Position numbers and translations under genes: made by a program. Under the pieces are notes generated by a model that was not told where the DNA came from, made no database searches, and saw nothing but the letters and a program-made list of their open reading frames with translations. 64,000 nucleotides of DNA from Chitinophaga sp. Ak27 (GTDB lineage Bacteria; Bacteroidota; Bacteroidia; Chitinophagales; Chitinophagaceae): NCBI RefSeq assembly GCF_012726295.1, contig NZ_JABAOB010000009.1:310001-374000 (forward strand), given 5' to 3'. Positions 1-9,078 of the stretch are shown in pieces (within the stretch, counting starts at the first letter, position 1; each line of letters opens with the position of its first letter).

Positions 1-1299
1 CCCTACACCCAGCTGGTATACTTTATTCTTCAGTAGAAAGTCTTTGTCGTAGTAGTTACGGATGGTATTGAATATGCGGCCAAAATACCCTAATGCCGAC
101 CAGTTGAACGGGTTTTGGCTTTTGTCTTCCGGCTTGCTGTCGTCCAGGTCTATACCAAAGGTAGGGAGACGGGGAACTGCAATATCGTTGTTGTAGAAAA
201 TGCTGAGCGGGAAGTTGGAAAGGATACCGCCGTCTACAAACCGGGCCGTTTCTGGTGGCTGGCTGATTTCAAAGGTATCTTTCCACGCCGCGATGATGCT
301 TGGGTCGGTGGCTGGAATACCCTTTATCATATAGGACTCGAAAAATACCGGTATAGACATGGAGGCCCGTATAAAGCCCGCTGGCTGCATGGTATTGATA
401 TCAGTACGAAACAGATGGCACATGGCGGGGAACTGTATTTTATTTTGTGTCACCAGCTCGGAGGTAATAAACGTCACGTCGCCGAACAGGTCTTTGTGGC
501 GGGCATCATTTTCTACCCGCAATGTTAGCTTCGGGCAGGCGCCTGCTTTATCTTTTAGCTGTTGTACGGTATCTACGCCATTTTCATGCAGCCGTTGCTT
601 AATCCAATCGTAGAAAGTATCTCCGGGATTAATACCGAAGCCGGAATTCTTTAACCGCTTCAATAAATTAACTACGTAGGAAACGCCCAAGGCGATGAGC
701 AGGGTGCAGCAGCCGGTGAGTATAAAACTCAATCCTGCCCATACAGCTACACCTGCATAATGGCTGCTAAGTCCTACCAACACCACATCTGCGGTGATCA
801 GCAGGGCCAGGATGCCGAGCAGCCATAGTAGCGACCTTTTGGCTTTGCCCGCAAAGTCATCTTTCGTAATAAATTTTTTAATCAGCCATCGTGCGGCCGG
901 GTGGCCATCTACAAAGGAAAAGAAGTTTAGTTTACAAACGGCATCCAGCACTTTTTCAGACTTGGGATCCTGTTTGTTGTCAATCACGGTAACGAGCGCG
1001 GTATTGATAGCGCCGGCGCTGGTACCGGCCAGGCGCAGGAAACGGATATTCATTTGTTCCAGCACATAGGTGTAGCCTATCAGTGCAATGCCTAATACGC
1101 CGCCGCCCTTTTGTACGAGGTTAACATACTGATGTCCTGCATCGTCGAGCACATCGGACACAATAAATGGCCGGCCGCCCTTGTCAGGATTGAAGGTGAG
1201 TTGTAGCGCATCCAGTGCTTTTATTACCCTGGCATCGTTCGTAAAATCAGATATGGTAATGGTTGCCTTGGCAGCAACCTGGTCATTGTTTCGGGGCAT
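1..1299 (-). CDS. Patatin-like phospholipase, C-terminus outside window
   Basis: The reading frame opens with ATG at 1297-1299 and stays open to the window edge, giving 433 visible residues. It has the three patatin signatures: a glycine-rich oxyanion loop GGGVLG (residues 65-70), the nucleophile elbow GTSAG with Ser94, and the catalytic DGG at 356-358 (FVDGGILSNFP). Patatins are Ser-Asp dyad acyl hydrolases acting on phospholipids or lipid esters. Unusually, two strongly hydrophobic stretches (about 158-178 and 186-212) lie between Ser94 and Asp356, so the protein is probably membrane-anchored through an inserted hairpin. No signal peptide is visible at the N-terminus. It is divergent from the DUF3500 gene. 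The family call is firm; the substrate is not known. Confidence 0.9.
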   Translation of the reverse strand, partial: MPRNNDQVAAKATITISDFTNDARVIKALDALQLTFNPDKGGRPFIVSDVLDDAGHQYVNLVQKGGGVLGIALIGYTYVLEQMNIRFLRLAGTSAGAINTALVTVIDNKQDPKSEKVLDAVCKLNFFSFVDGHPAARWLIKKFITKDDFAGKAKRSLLWLLGILALLITADVVLVGLSSHYAGVAVWAGLSFILTGCCTLLIALGVSYVVNLLKRLKNSGFGINPGDTFYDWIKQRLHENGVDTVQQLKDKAGACPKLTLRVENDARHKDLFGDVTFITSELVTQNKIQFPAMCHLFRTDINTMQPAGFIRASMSIPVFFESYMIKGIPATDPSIIAAWKDTFEISQPPETARFVDGGILSNFPLSIFYNNDIAVPRLPTFGIDLDDSKPEDKSQNPFNWSALGYFGRIFNTIRNYYDKDFLLKNKVYQLGVG

Positions 1300-1426
1300 A
1301 TAGATGGTTATAAGGGATGTGTATCTCTAAAGTAATCATTTTTTTTATCTTTTTATGACCTTGCATGATCTGCTTTTTCCGATTATATTTATAGCGATTA
1401 TTCTTCCACGTTATAAACCTGCACTT

Positions 1427-2443
1427 ATGTACCGGTGTTTCCTGTTGTTGGTCGTAGGCATGCTTTTGCCCGCTATCGTACCTGCACAAAGTATGGCAGA
1501 AAGAGCCACGTATTTTATCCGCCTGTTAAGCCCGGAACAGCAATCCCAGGCGCTGTTTCCCTTTGATACCAGCGAGCGGTATCATTTCTCCTATATTCCC
1601 CGGGATGACCGGAAAGGTATTGCGGTAAAAGCCCTGAATACCGCGCAGCGGAACGCTTTGATGGCATTGCTGGGCACGGCGCTGAGTGCGGTAACAGTAA
1701 AGCAGGTAAATGATATTATGCAGCTGGAGTTGATATTAAAGGAACTGGAACATAGGACCGCCAACGATAATTATCGTGATCCGGGAAAATATTACCTCAC
1801 CATTTTTGGTGTTCCCGGCGCCAATACCACCTGGGGGTGGCGATTTGAAGGGCATCATGTGGCATTTAATTTTTCGGCAGATAAGAACGAACTGGTGGCC
1901 GCAACGCCGGCATTCCTCGGCTCCAATCCCGCCGTTGTGCCGGAGGGCGCCGACAAAGGCAAAGAAATACTACGGGAAGAAACGGTGCGTGGATTTACTT
2001 TAATCCAGGCATTGACCGCTGCAGAAAGAGAAAAAGCACTTATCGCCACTGCAGCGCCTGCTGAAATTATTACAGGGGCCAGCAGGCAGGCCATGATAGC
2101 GCATCCGGCAGGTATTCATTACAGTGAGATGAGCGCTGCCAGCCAGCAGCTATTGCTAGCGCTGATCAGTATATACGTACATCGCTATACGAAATTGTTT
2201 GCCGATGAAATGCTGAAAGAAATTCAACAGGCCGGACTGGATCAACTCAGCTTTGCCTGGGCGGGAAGTACGGAACGTATTCCTGGAAAGCCTTATTACT
2301 ACCGGATTCAGGGGCCTACTCTGATTATTGAATATGATAACACGCAGAATAATGCTAACCACGTACATACGGTGGTACGCGATCTGAAGCGCGATTTTGG
2401 CGGGGATGTGTTGCTGGAGCACTATCGGGATGCGCATCGTTAA
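1427..2443 (+). CDS. DUF3500 domain secreted protein
   Basis: An upstream in-frame ATG exists at 1355, but the ATG at 1427 starts a good Sec signal peptide (MYRCFLLLVVGMLLPAIVPA, then QS), so 1427 is preferred; this gives 338 residues. The mature part has features of the DUF3500 family: FDTSERYHFSYIP near the start, the glycine/tryptophan-rich TTWGWRFEGHHVAFNF block, and a C-terminal RIQGPTLIIEYDN / NHVHTVVRD block. The function of DUF3500 is not established; a conserved His-rich centre and C-terminus suggest metal binding, but that is inference. A weak -7-like TATCTTTT lies at 1346-1353. The gene converges on the sulfatase, with a long hairpin repeat between them. Confidence 0.85.
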   Translation: MYRCFLLLVVGMLLPAIVPAQSMAERATYFIRLLSPEQQSQALFPFDTSERYHFSYIPRDDRKGIAVKALNTAQRNALMALLGTALSAVTVKQVNDIMQLELILKELEHRTANDNYRDPGKYYLTIFGVPGANTTWGWRFEGHHVAFNFSADKNELVAATPAFLGSNPAVVPEGADKGKEILREETVRGFTLIQALTAAEREKALIATAAPAEIITGASRQAMIAHPAGIHYSEMSAASQQLLLALISIYVHRYTKLFADEMLKEIQQAGLDQLSFAWAGSTERIPGKPYYYRIQGPTLIIEYDNTQNNANHVHTVVRDLKRDFGGDVLLEHYRDAHR

Positions 2444-2452
2444 AAGCAGAAG

Positions 2453-2555
2453 GCTTAAAGCAGAAAGCAAAAAGCTATTATAGCGAATGTCCATGGCGGT
2501 TTAAAAATTTGCCAGGATCATCCTCCATAACAGCTTTTTGCTTTCTGCTTTAAGC
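2453..2555. repeat. Long-hairpin intergenic repeat, copy 1
   Basis: Two 29-nt arms (2453-2481 and 2527-2555) are inverted copies of each other with one mismatch and enclose a 45-nt spacer. The arm begins gcttaaagcagaaagcaaaa. The same arms occur at 40544-40648, so this is a dispersed element and not just a local terminator. It sits between two convergent genes, where the stem could end transcription from both sides. Confidence 0.85.
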
Positions 2556-2566
2556 TTTCGGCTCTA

Positions 2567-4117
2567 TCAGCGGCTTGCTGTCTTGATTTTAATAGCTTCC
2601 AGTTTGGCGGCCATTTCAGTCACCTTATCGGGATGCTGTGTGGCTACATTCTGTTGTTCATGGGCATCTTTGCTCAACTGGTACAGTTGAGGCGCCTGGT
2701 CATTCCCCAGTTCTATATTAACGGCCTTGTCGATTTTTGCGCCTTTGGAAGGGGTAATATATTTCCAGTCGCCTTCGATGAGCGACAGTGTGCCGGCATG
2801 TGTAACCAGGGATGGGCGGCTGTTGTGCGACTTCCCCAGCAGCTGTGCCAGCATATCAAAGCTATCGGGCGCTTCTTCGGCGTTGGTAAGGGGTTGGCCG
2901 GTTAAATGTGCCAGCGATGCAAACAAATCTATCTGGCCAATCAGTGCCGTGGAGTTGCCGCCGGCCTTTACGCCTGCGGGCCACTTCACGATGAAAGGTA
3001 CCCTGGCGCCGGCTTCAAAGGCGCTGTATTTACCTCCGCGCAGAGGCCCTCCTGGATGGTGGTTGCCTACCAGTGCTGCTGCCTGGTCGAGATAACCGTC
3101 GTTGAGCACGGGGCCGTTGTCGCTGGAGAAAATGATCATGGTATTATTGGTGAGGCCAAGGCTGTCGACTGCCTTTACAATTTGCCCTACGGTCCAATCG
3201 AGTTGCAGGATGGCGTCGCCGCGCAGGCCCATACCGCTTTTTCCCCTGAACTGGCTATGTGGATAGCGGGGTACATGGATATCGCCGCTGGCGAAATAGA
3301 GGAAGAAGGGCTGTTGTTTATTGTCGGCGATAAAGTGAATGGCTTTTTCGGTAATGGTGCCGGCAATGTCGGCATCTTTCCAGCGGGCGCTGTTGCCGCC
3401 GCTCATCCAGCCAATGCGGCTGATACTATCTACGATGGTTTGATTATGTCCCTGGTGTGGATCGGGATGCATACGCAGTTTCTCCGGGTTTTCCAGGCCA
3501 GTGGGATCGTTGCCTATTTTATGGTGGTAGTTGACTGTGATAGGATCTTTTGGATCGAGGTTTACTACGTCGTGATTCTCTACAAATACGCAGGGCACCC
3601 GATCTAGTGTAGCAGGCATAATGAAGGAGTAAGTAAAACCCACTTCCAGTGGTCCCGGCGATATATGGGCGTTCCAGTCAATCCCAGCTTGAGTGCCCAG
3701 TCCCAGGTGCCATTTGCCGATAGCGGCGGTATGATACCCGGCATCTTTTAGCATTCCGGGCAAGGTGCGGTGATCGGTGGGAATAATCAGGGAGGCATCT
3801 CCAGGGGCGATACCTGTATTACGCTGGCGCCAGGGATATTTGCCGGTCAGCAGTCCAAAGCGCGAAGGCGTGCAGGTAGCCGAAGTGGCATATGCATTGG
3901 TAAAGCGAACGCCCTGTTTGGCGAGGCGGTCGATGTTGGGCGTTTTGATTTTTTTCATGCCGTAGCAGCTCACGTCTCCATAGCCCAGGTCATCGGCGTA
4001 AATGATAATGATGTTGGGCTTTTGTTGTGCGGCAACGGTTAGGCTTAATAGTCCGAAAATTAGGCTGGTCGCCACTTTCCTGGTAAAAGAAGTACGTGTC
4101 ATCAGGTGCTTTTTCAT
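2567..4117 (-). CDS. Secreted sulfatase (arylsulfatase A type)
   Basis: A 516-residue protein with an N-terminal signal peptide ending near residue 30 (LTVAA-QQKP). The alkaline-phosphatase-like sulfatase fold is shown by PNIIIIYADDLGYGD (metal-binding Asp42-Asp43) and the sulfatase signature C82-T-P-S-R followed by LLTGKYPWR. Cys82 would be converted to formylglycine; in anaerobic and many Bacteroidota systems this needs an anSME maturase, which is not in this window. Sulfatases of this kind remove sulfate esters from glycans in the periplasm. It is divergent from the GH20 gene at 4258, with 140 bp between the start codons, so the two probably share a control region and substrate. An alternative start is Met6. 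The exact sulfate position attacked cannot be read. Confidence 0.93.
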   Translation of the reverse strand: MKKHLMTRTSFTRKVATSLIFGLLSLTVAAQQKPNIIIIYADDLGYGDVSCYGMKKIKTPNIDRLAKQGVRFTNAYATSATCTPSRFGLLTGKYPWRQRNTGIAPGDASLIIPTDHRTLPGMLKDAGYHTAAIGKWHLGLGTQAGIDWNAHISPGPLEVGFTYSFIMPATLDRVPCVFVENHDVVNLDPKDPITVNYHHKIGNDPTGLENPEKLRMHPDPHQGHNQTIVDSISRIGWMSGGNSARWKDADIAGTITEKAIHFIADNKQQPFFLYFASGDIHVPRYPHSQFRGKSGMGLRGDAILQLDWTVGQIVKAVDSLGLTNNTMIIFSSDNGPVLNDGYLDQAAALVGNHHPGGPLRGGKYSAFEAGARVPFIVKWPAGVKAGGNSTALIGQIDLFASLAHLTGQPLTNAEEAPDSFDMLAQLLGKSHNSRPSLVTHAGTLSLIEGDWKYITPSKGAKIDKAVNIELGNDQAPQLYQLSKDAHEQQNVATQHPDKVTEMAAKLEAIKIKTASR

Positions 4118-4257
4118 TAGTTTTTCACTGTTTACTGTGGGTATAATGGCGTTGGAAGGAATACCATGATGCGGATAAAGATAGTTTTTCTGGTATTAAT
4201 AAACCAGATTGAGTATTTTAATAGCCCACGCTAATGAAATACTAAACAGTGACCACA

Positions 4258-6351
4258 ATGAAAACCTTATGCTTATCTGTATTGCTCCTCGGCCTGGCAT
4301 TGGCAACCAGTGCCCAACAACCCGCTGGTAACTGGGAGCCACCGCATACCCTCGAAGAACTACAGGCAGCGCCGGTGGCATTGATCCCGTTTCCACAGCA
4401 GGTAACCTGGCAGGCAGATCGGTGGCATCCCAATACGCCGCAGGTACTATTATATGAAGAAGTGGACAAGGCACAAATCAAAAATGCCATAACCGCCCTG
4501 CAGGCGGTGCTATCTGCCGCAGGCATTAAAACGACCGTTCGTGGTATCCCCGTCGGCGCAAAAGTGCCACGCCAGGCTGTTTGGCTGAAAATAGATACGG
4601 CGTTACCACTGAAGGCAGAGGGCTATCAACTGGATGTGAGCGCCGCGGGAGTGCGCATTACCGGAAAGGACGCTGCCGGCGCATTTTACGCCATACAAAC
4701 ATTGAAAGAGCTCCTGCCACTGGCTGGTAAACGTATAAGCGTACTGGGCTGCCATATCACGGATGCACCGGCATTTTCCCTGCGCGGATTTATGCATGAT
4801 ACCGGTCGCAATTTCCGGGACATAGCTTCTCTTAAAAAAACGCTCGACCTGCTGGCCGCCTATAAGTTCAACACTTTCCACTGGCATCTGACAGATAATC
4901 CCGCCTGGCGCCCGGAAAGTAAGGTATTTCCGCAGCTGAATGATCCCAAAAACAGGAAACCTGGCCGGGATCCGGGAAAGGGCTACAGCTTTGACGAGAT
5001 ACGCGACCTGGTGGCGTATGCTCGTGAACGTTGTATCACCATTATCCCCGAGCTGGATATGCCCGGGCACAGCGCTTACTTTGAGCCCACCTTCGGCTTT
5101 AAAATGGGTACGCCCCAGGGGATGGAAGTGCTGGAAAAATTGATCGATGAGTTTTGTGCGGAAATCCCCGCAAGCGATTGTCCCATTATCCACCTGGGTT
5201 CCGACGAAGTACATATCCCGGATCCAAAGTTGTTTATGCAGCGGATGGCCGGCCGGGTAAAATCCCACGGCCGCCGGGTAATGGTCTGGAACCCTGGCCT
5301 GCAGGGACCTTCGGGCACCATAGAACAGCTTTGGTACGATATGGATCCATCGGAACTGCATGCCTCTGCCAACCATCCTTATGTAGACTCGTACGCAGGG
5401 TATCTAAATTCAGGCAATGCGCTCAACTTAATACAACGTTATTTCTTTCAGCAAGTATGTAACCGTCCACAGGGCGATAGCCTGGCTTTAGGCGGTATTC
5501 TTTGTTGCTGGCCGGATACCAGGGTGGTCGATAAAGAAAAAATTCCGTTGCATAACCCGGTGTGGCCGGGGGCGCTCACATATAGTGAGGCAATATGGTG
5601 CGGACGGCCGGGGTACAACGGTAGCTATATGCAGGTAATGCCGGGCAAAAATACCCTTGCCTGGCAACATTTTCATGAATTCGAGAAGCGGTTGGCTTTC
5701 CACCGCGATCACTATTTTACTGACACGCCTTTCCCTTTCGCGGCATTTAGCGAGGTAACGCTATCGTTGTCGGGGCCATTCGCCAGGACGGCAGGCGAGC
5801 CGGCCGACGCCAGTTTTGCCCCTGAAGCAGGCAGCATGGGCACTGTTTACCCCCTTACCGGCGGCGTGCAAATGTTGCCAGAGGTAATTAAATATTATCA
5901 TCTGCCGGATAGTACGCTGGAAACCCTGTACCTGTCGACGGAAATATACAGCGAAACGGCCCGTCAAATTTACGCCTGGATTGGTTTTGAAACGGCGGCC
6001 CGCTCCACCCGCCTCAGTGCGGGTATACCGGCAGCCGGCCAATGGGATGCCAACGGAGGCAGTGTGTGGGTAAACGGGAAACCACTGCCGGCGCCGCAAT
6101 GGCAACAGCCAGGCGCCAATCGTTACCTGACCCATACCTGGGAAAGACCGGGAAATGAGATCCCCTTTACCGATGAAGAGTTTTTTTGGTCGAGGCCACC
6201 GGCGGCCATCGCGCTGCAAAAGGGCTGGAATAGGATATTAATTCGGGTGCCCCGTAGTTATGCCGAACAAAACTGGCAATGCGCTTTTGTGCCGGTGAAG
6301 GTCGGTCCTAATGGTCGCTGGGTCGAAGACTTGTCGCTTCGCTTCCGTTAA
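4258..6351 (+). CDS. GH20 beta-N-acetylhexosaminidase-like protein
   Basis: The ATG at 4258 is taken as start because it begins a signal peptide (MKTLCLSVLLLGLALATSAQ); an in-frame GTG lies 9 nt upstream. The 697-residue protein has an N-terminal GH20b-like domain (about 40-165) and a GH20 barrel with HWHLTDN (about 208-214), PELDMPGH (about 264-271) and the catalytic Asp-Glu pair in HLGSDEVH (about 316-317). GH20 enzymes use substrate-assisted catalysis to remove terminal GlcNAc or GalNAc. The last 150 residues form an extra beta-rich region. It is longer than simple GH20s and less like classical chitobiase than the second GH20 at 53831. Its stop overlaps the stop of the convergent AAA ATPase gene by 4 nt. 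Confidence 0.9.
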   Translation: MKTLCLSVLLLGLALATSAQQPAGNWEPPHTLEELQAAPVALIPFPQQVTWQADRWHPNTPQVLLYEEVDKAQIKNAITALQAVLSAAGIKTTVRGIPVGAKVPRQAVWLKIDTALPLKAEGYQLDVSAAGVRITGKDAAGAFYAIQTLKELLPLAGKRISVLGCHITDAPAFSLRGFMHDTGRNFRDIASLKKTLDLLAAYKFNTFHWHLTDNPAWRPESKVFPQLNDPKNRKPGRDPGKGYSFDEIRDLVAYARERCITIIPELDMPGHSAYFEPTFGFKMGTPQGMEVLEKLIDEFCAEIPASDCPIIHLGSDEVHIPDPKLFMQRMAGRVKSHGRRVMVWNPGLQGPSGTIEQLWYDMDPSELHASANHPYVDSYAGYLNSGNALNLIQRYFFQQVCNRPQGDSLALGGILCCWPDTRVVDKEKIPLHNPVWPGALTYSEAIWCGRPGYNGSYMQVMPGKNTLAWQHFHEFEKRLAFHRDHYFTDTPFPFAAFSEVTLSLSGPFARTAGEPADASFAPEAGSMGTVYPLTGGVQMLPEVIKYYHLPDSTLETLYLSTEIYSETARQIYAWIGFETAARSTRLSAGIPAAGQWDANGGSVWVNGKPLPAPQWQQPGANRYLTHTWERPGNEIPFTDEEFFWSRPPAAIALQKGWNRILIRVPRSYAEQNWQCAFVPVKVGPNGRWVEDLSLRFR

Positions 6352-6896
6352 TGTTTACGGATTGCCTCCGACAGGAGAAAGGCTACCCGCGCGGCTACCG
6401 TATCCAAAGGCAGGTGTACCAGGGTGTAACCCAGCTGCTGGTACACCTGCACCATTACTTCATAAGTGGCTACTGCCTCATCGAATGATTGCTTCCGCTC
6501 TGTATCGCGGGTATAGATGTGCTTCCAGGGCGGTGTAATGAATACACGGTTGTTGCATCGATACTGGCGGGCGGCCCGGCGCATGAAGTCTGGCACGGGT
6601 AGTCCGCACAGTTCCAGGTAGCCGATAGTATCGGCAATGCCCCGGTCAAAAAATAGGGGCCGTGTCTGTGCCGATAGTTGCTCAAAGTCCTCAATGGCCT
6701 GGTCAAACATCAGCCGGGCAAAGGCCTGGCGGTCCTGCCATGGGAGCGCCACACCCCCGGTAGCTACCTGTTGCCGGATAATTTCCCGGCCACTTTCAGA
6801 AACAGTCAGGTAGCCTTGTTCTTGTAAAGCTGCTATCACAGACGTTTTTCCCATACCGGGACCGCCCGTGAGCACGAAGAAATTGTCTTTTGTCAT
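6348..6896 (-). CDS. Small AAA ATPase (AAA_28 / NadR-like fold)
   Basis: Start is placed at the ATG at 6894-6896 (MTKDNFFVLTGGPGMGKTS), because the upstream extension is low-complexity and unlike the family; this gives 182 residues. A Walker A loop GGPGMGKTS lies at about 11-19. FFDRGIADTIGYLELCG at about 82-98 looks like the Walker B/lid region of the AAA_28 family, which resembles nucleotide/nucleoside kinases. No transmembrane segment or second domain is seen. It is cytoplasmic; the substrate is unknown. The gene converges with the GH20 gene, overlapping at the stop codons (6348-6351). Confidence 0.8.
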   Translation of the reverse strand: MTKDNFFVLTGGPGMGKTSVIAALQEQGYLTVSESGREIIRQQVATGGVALPWQDRQAFARLMFDQAIEDFEQLSAQTRPLFFDRGIADTIGYLELCGLPVPDFMRRAARQYRCNNRVFITPPWKHIYTRDTERKQSFDEAVATYEVMVQVYQQLGYTLVHLPLDTVAARVAFLLSEAIRKH

Positions 6897-7002
6897 GATG
6901 TAAAGAGAAAAAAAGTGTGGGGGAGAGGAGATAAGTAACTGCAATCTCGTGAAAAAAATCCGCAATGGGAAAAACACCCGGAAAAAGTGCGCGCATTCGG
7001 AG

Positions 7003-7010
7003 TATCTTTG
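7003..7010 (+). promoter_or_regulatory. Bacteroidota -7 box for histidine kinase
   Basis: TATCTTTG matches TAnnTTTG exactly. It lies only 8 nt upstream of the ATG at 7019, so the mRNA would be almost leaderless. It also argues against the upstream in-frame ATG at 6965. No clear TTTG is seen at the expected -33 distance. Confidence 0.55.
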
Positions 7011-7018
7011 CCGGACCT

Positions 7019-8347
7019 ATGTTGCATGCAGTAAAGCGTTTCGTTTATCAGGGCCTGGAAAATTGCTGGGATCACGTTGTCAAGTTAGGGGTGCATCCGG
7101 CATTGCCCTTTATTGAGGCGAGGCGCACGATGCTGATGAATCTTCTGGCACTGCCCACCATACCTTTCACCCTATTTTTCTGTATACTGAATGCATGCGA
7201 GGGTCGCTACCTTCTTGCTATATTGAATTTTTTTAATACCGGCACTACGGTAGCAGTATTGTTCATGCATAAATACCGGATGTACCTTGGCGCCCGGCTG
7301 GTGTTGCTCGTCGTCAGTGTTTTAATCTATTCATTTTCGGGCTTATATTTTCATAATGGGGCGGAATATTTCCTGCTCAATATCCTCATCGTGAGTATCC
7401 TGGTATATGACAACAAATGGGTAATCGGGATTTTAAGTGTAGTAGTCACCGCTGCGTTTTTGCTGATTGTTTTTATGCCACAATCCTGGTACCTCGCCCC
7501 ACCAGTGCCGTCGGAAAGGGTACGGGCCAATGTAGCCGTATCCCTTACGTTCCTGATCTCAGCCCTTTATTTTTTTAAACGTATCCAAACCGATTATCAG
7601 CTGGAAATTGAGAAGCAGCGCCAGGTGCTGCAGTCCATGAATAAAGACAAAGAAAAACTCTTTTCCATTGTAGCGCATGATATCCGGAGCCCGCTGGCTA
7701 CGCTGGAAAGCTTACTGGATATGTACCTGAAGGGGCAATACTCGCGGGAAGACATGGGGGAAGCCGCCGCCGTACTGCACGAAAAAGTAGCACAACTGGG
7801 GGGGACCCTTGATAATATGCTGCGTTGGAGTACCCGGAGTATGAAGGGGATCCAGACCCGCCCACAGGATTTCCTGTTGGCGCCTGTGCTGACCGAAGTA
7901 CTCAACTTTTTTGAACTGATTATCCAGCAAAAGCAAATCACCGTAGAAGTACGGGTACCGGTCAATACCTCGCTGTATGCCGATCGTGACCAGGTATCGG
8001 TGATCCTCCGCAACCTGTTCAGCAATGCCCTTAAATTCAGTTACCCTGGAGGAAAGGTGGCCATAACAGCCAGCCAGGGGCCGGAACATGTAATCATTGC
8101 CGTCACTGATCACGGAGTAGGTATGAGTGTACAGCAGCTGAAGGCGCTCTTTACTTCCCAGCCATTTCCTACCTACGGTACCGGGGGAGAAAGAGGCACT
8201 GGTCTTGGCCTGATGCTGTGCCGCGAGTTTGTAGAACATAATCGCGGAATCATTGATGTGGAAAGTGATCCTGAAAGGGGCACTACTTTTACCATACAAC
8301 TCAGCAAAGGGGATATCGATATGAACGAGCCGGCCATAGCCAACTAG
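7019..8347 (+). CDS. Membrane sensor histidine kinase
   Basis: A 442-residue kinase. The N-terminal half (about 35-190) is a block of five to six hydrophobic helices with short loops, which is the sensor; there is no large periplasmic domain. A short coiled coil leads to the HisKA box FSIVAHDIRSPLATLES with phospho-acceptor His220, followed by a HATPase domain with N box (LFSNALKFSYPG), G1 (DHGVGMS) and G2 (GERGTGLGLML). The start is fixed by the -7 box at 7003. It is followed after 50 nt by a response regulator that has its own -7 box, and that regulator has a second kinase overlapping its end. This kinase may therefore be an extra input to the same regulator, or may act on another one. Confidence 0.9.
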   Translation: MLHAVKRFVYQGLENCWDHVVKLGVHPALPFIEARRTMLMNLLALPTIPFTLFFCILNACEGRYLLAILNFFNTGTTVAVLFMHKYRMYLGARLVLLVVSVLIYSFSGLYFHNGAEYFLLNILIVSILVYDNKWVIGILSVVVTAAFLLIVFMPQSWYLAPPVPSERVRANVAVSLTFLISALYFFKRIQTDYQLEIEKQRQVLQSMNKDKEKLFSIVAHDIRSPLATLESLLDMYLKGQYSREDMGEAAAVLHEKVAQLGGTLDNMLRWSTRSMKGIQTRPQDFLLAPVLTEVLNFFELIIQQKQITVEVRVPVNTSLYADRDQVSVILRNLFSNALKFSYPGGKVAITASQGPEHVIIAVTDHGVGMSVQQLKALFTSQPFPTYGTGGERGTGLGLMLCREFVEHNRGIIDVESDPERGTTFTIQLSKGDIDMNEPAIAN

Positions 8348-8370
8348 CGTTTTACCCTTTGTTTTTGTTT

Positions 8371-8378
8371 TATCTTTG
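8371..8378 (+). promoter_or_regulatory. Bacteroidota -7 box for response regulator
   Basis: TATCTTTG fits TAnnTTTG and lies 19 nt before the ATG at 8398. No convincing -33 TTTG is seen. It suggests that the regulator/kinase pair can be transcribed separately from the upstream kinase. Confidence 0.5.
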
Positions 8379-8397
8379 GCCCCTAAACAAGGGCCTT

Positions 8398-9078
8398 ATG
8401 AATATCCTGGTAATTGAAGATGAACAACGGGTAGCGGAAATGATTAAGAAAGGGTTGGAAGAACAGGGCTTCCGGATATCATTGGCTTATGATGGAGAGA
8501 TGGGAAAGAAACTAGCCCTGTCCAATGAATACGATCTCATTATAATGGACATTATCCTGCCGGGGATCAACGGGCTGGATCTCTGCAAACAAATCCGCAG
8601 CGTACTGCCCGACTGTCCTATTATCATGCTCACCGCCCTGGGCACTACCGATGATAAGGTAGAAGGCTTTGATGCCGGCGCCAACGACTACCTCGTAAAA
8701 CCCTTCGATTTCCGGGAGCTGCATGCCCGCATCCGCGCATTAACTAAGCGTAGCCAGGCCGGCAACCCCTATAGCCAGGGATTTACCCTCCGCTTTGCTG
8801 ACCTGGAAATGAACCTGCAAACTAAAATTGTGAAGCGCGACCAGGTAGTGATTGATCTTACCCCGAAGGAATTCCGGTTGCTGGAGTATATGATGAAAAA
8901 CCCCGAACGGGTGCTGTCCCGCACGGAAATAGCAGAGAAAGTATGGGATACCTTCGATTCCGGTACCAATTTTATTGATGTATATATTAATTACCTGAGA
9001 AAGAAGATCGATAAAAATTTTCCTACAAAACTCATCCACACCCGGTCTGGCATGGGTTTCATATTTAAAGCAGAGTGA
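8398..9078 (+). CDS. OmpR/PhoB-family response regulator
   Basis: Start is the ATG at 8398 (MNILVIEDEQRVAEMIKKGL); the in-frame upstream extension lacks family features and lies before the -7 box. Of 226 residues, about 1-115 form a receiver with acidic pair Glu8/Asp9, phospho-acceptor Asp51 (LIIMDIILPG), Thr at TALG and the conserved Lys in LVKPFD. Residues about 130-226 form a winged-helix DNA-binding domain (LTPKEFRLLEYMMKN, then GTNFIDVYINYLRKKID). It closely resembles the CusR/CopR group of metal- or envelope-stress regulators. Its stop overlaps the start of the next kinase gene (GTGA), so the two are translationally coupled. The likely target is the mgtA-czcBAC block just downstream; this is inferred from context. 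Confidence 0.93.
   Translation: MNILVIEDEQRVAEMIKKGLEEQGFRISLAYDGEMGKKLALSNEYDLIIMDIILPGINGLDLCKQIRSVLPDCPIIMLTALGTTDDKVEGFDAGANDYLVKPFDFRELHARIRALTKRSQAGNPYSQGFTLRFADLEMNLQTKIVKRDQVVIDLTPKEFRLLEYMMKNPERVLSRTEIAEKVWDTFDSGTNFIDVYINYLRKKIDKNFPTKLIHTRSGMGFIFKAE

Noticed and set aside
2906..3607. 233-codon plus-strand ORF opposite the sulfatase
   Set aside because: It lies fully within the sulfatase gene, whose signature CTPSR and length are intact; the antisense frame shows no family features.
4603..5376. 257-codon minus-strand ORF opposite GH20
   Set aside because: Antisense to a clear GH20 barrel with its DE pair.
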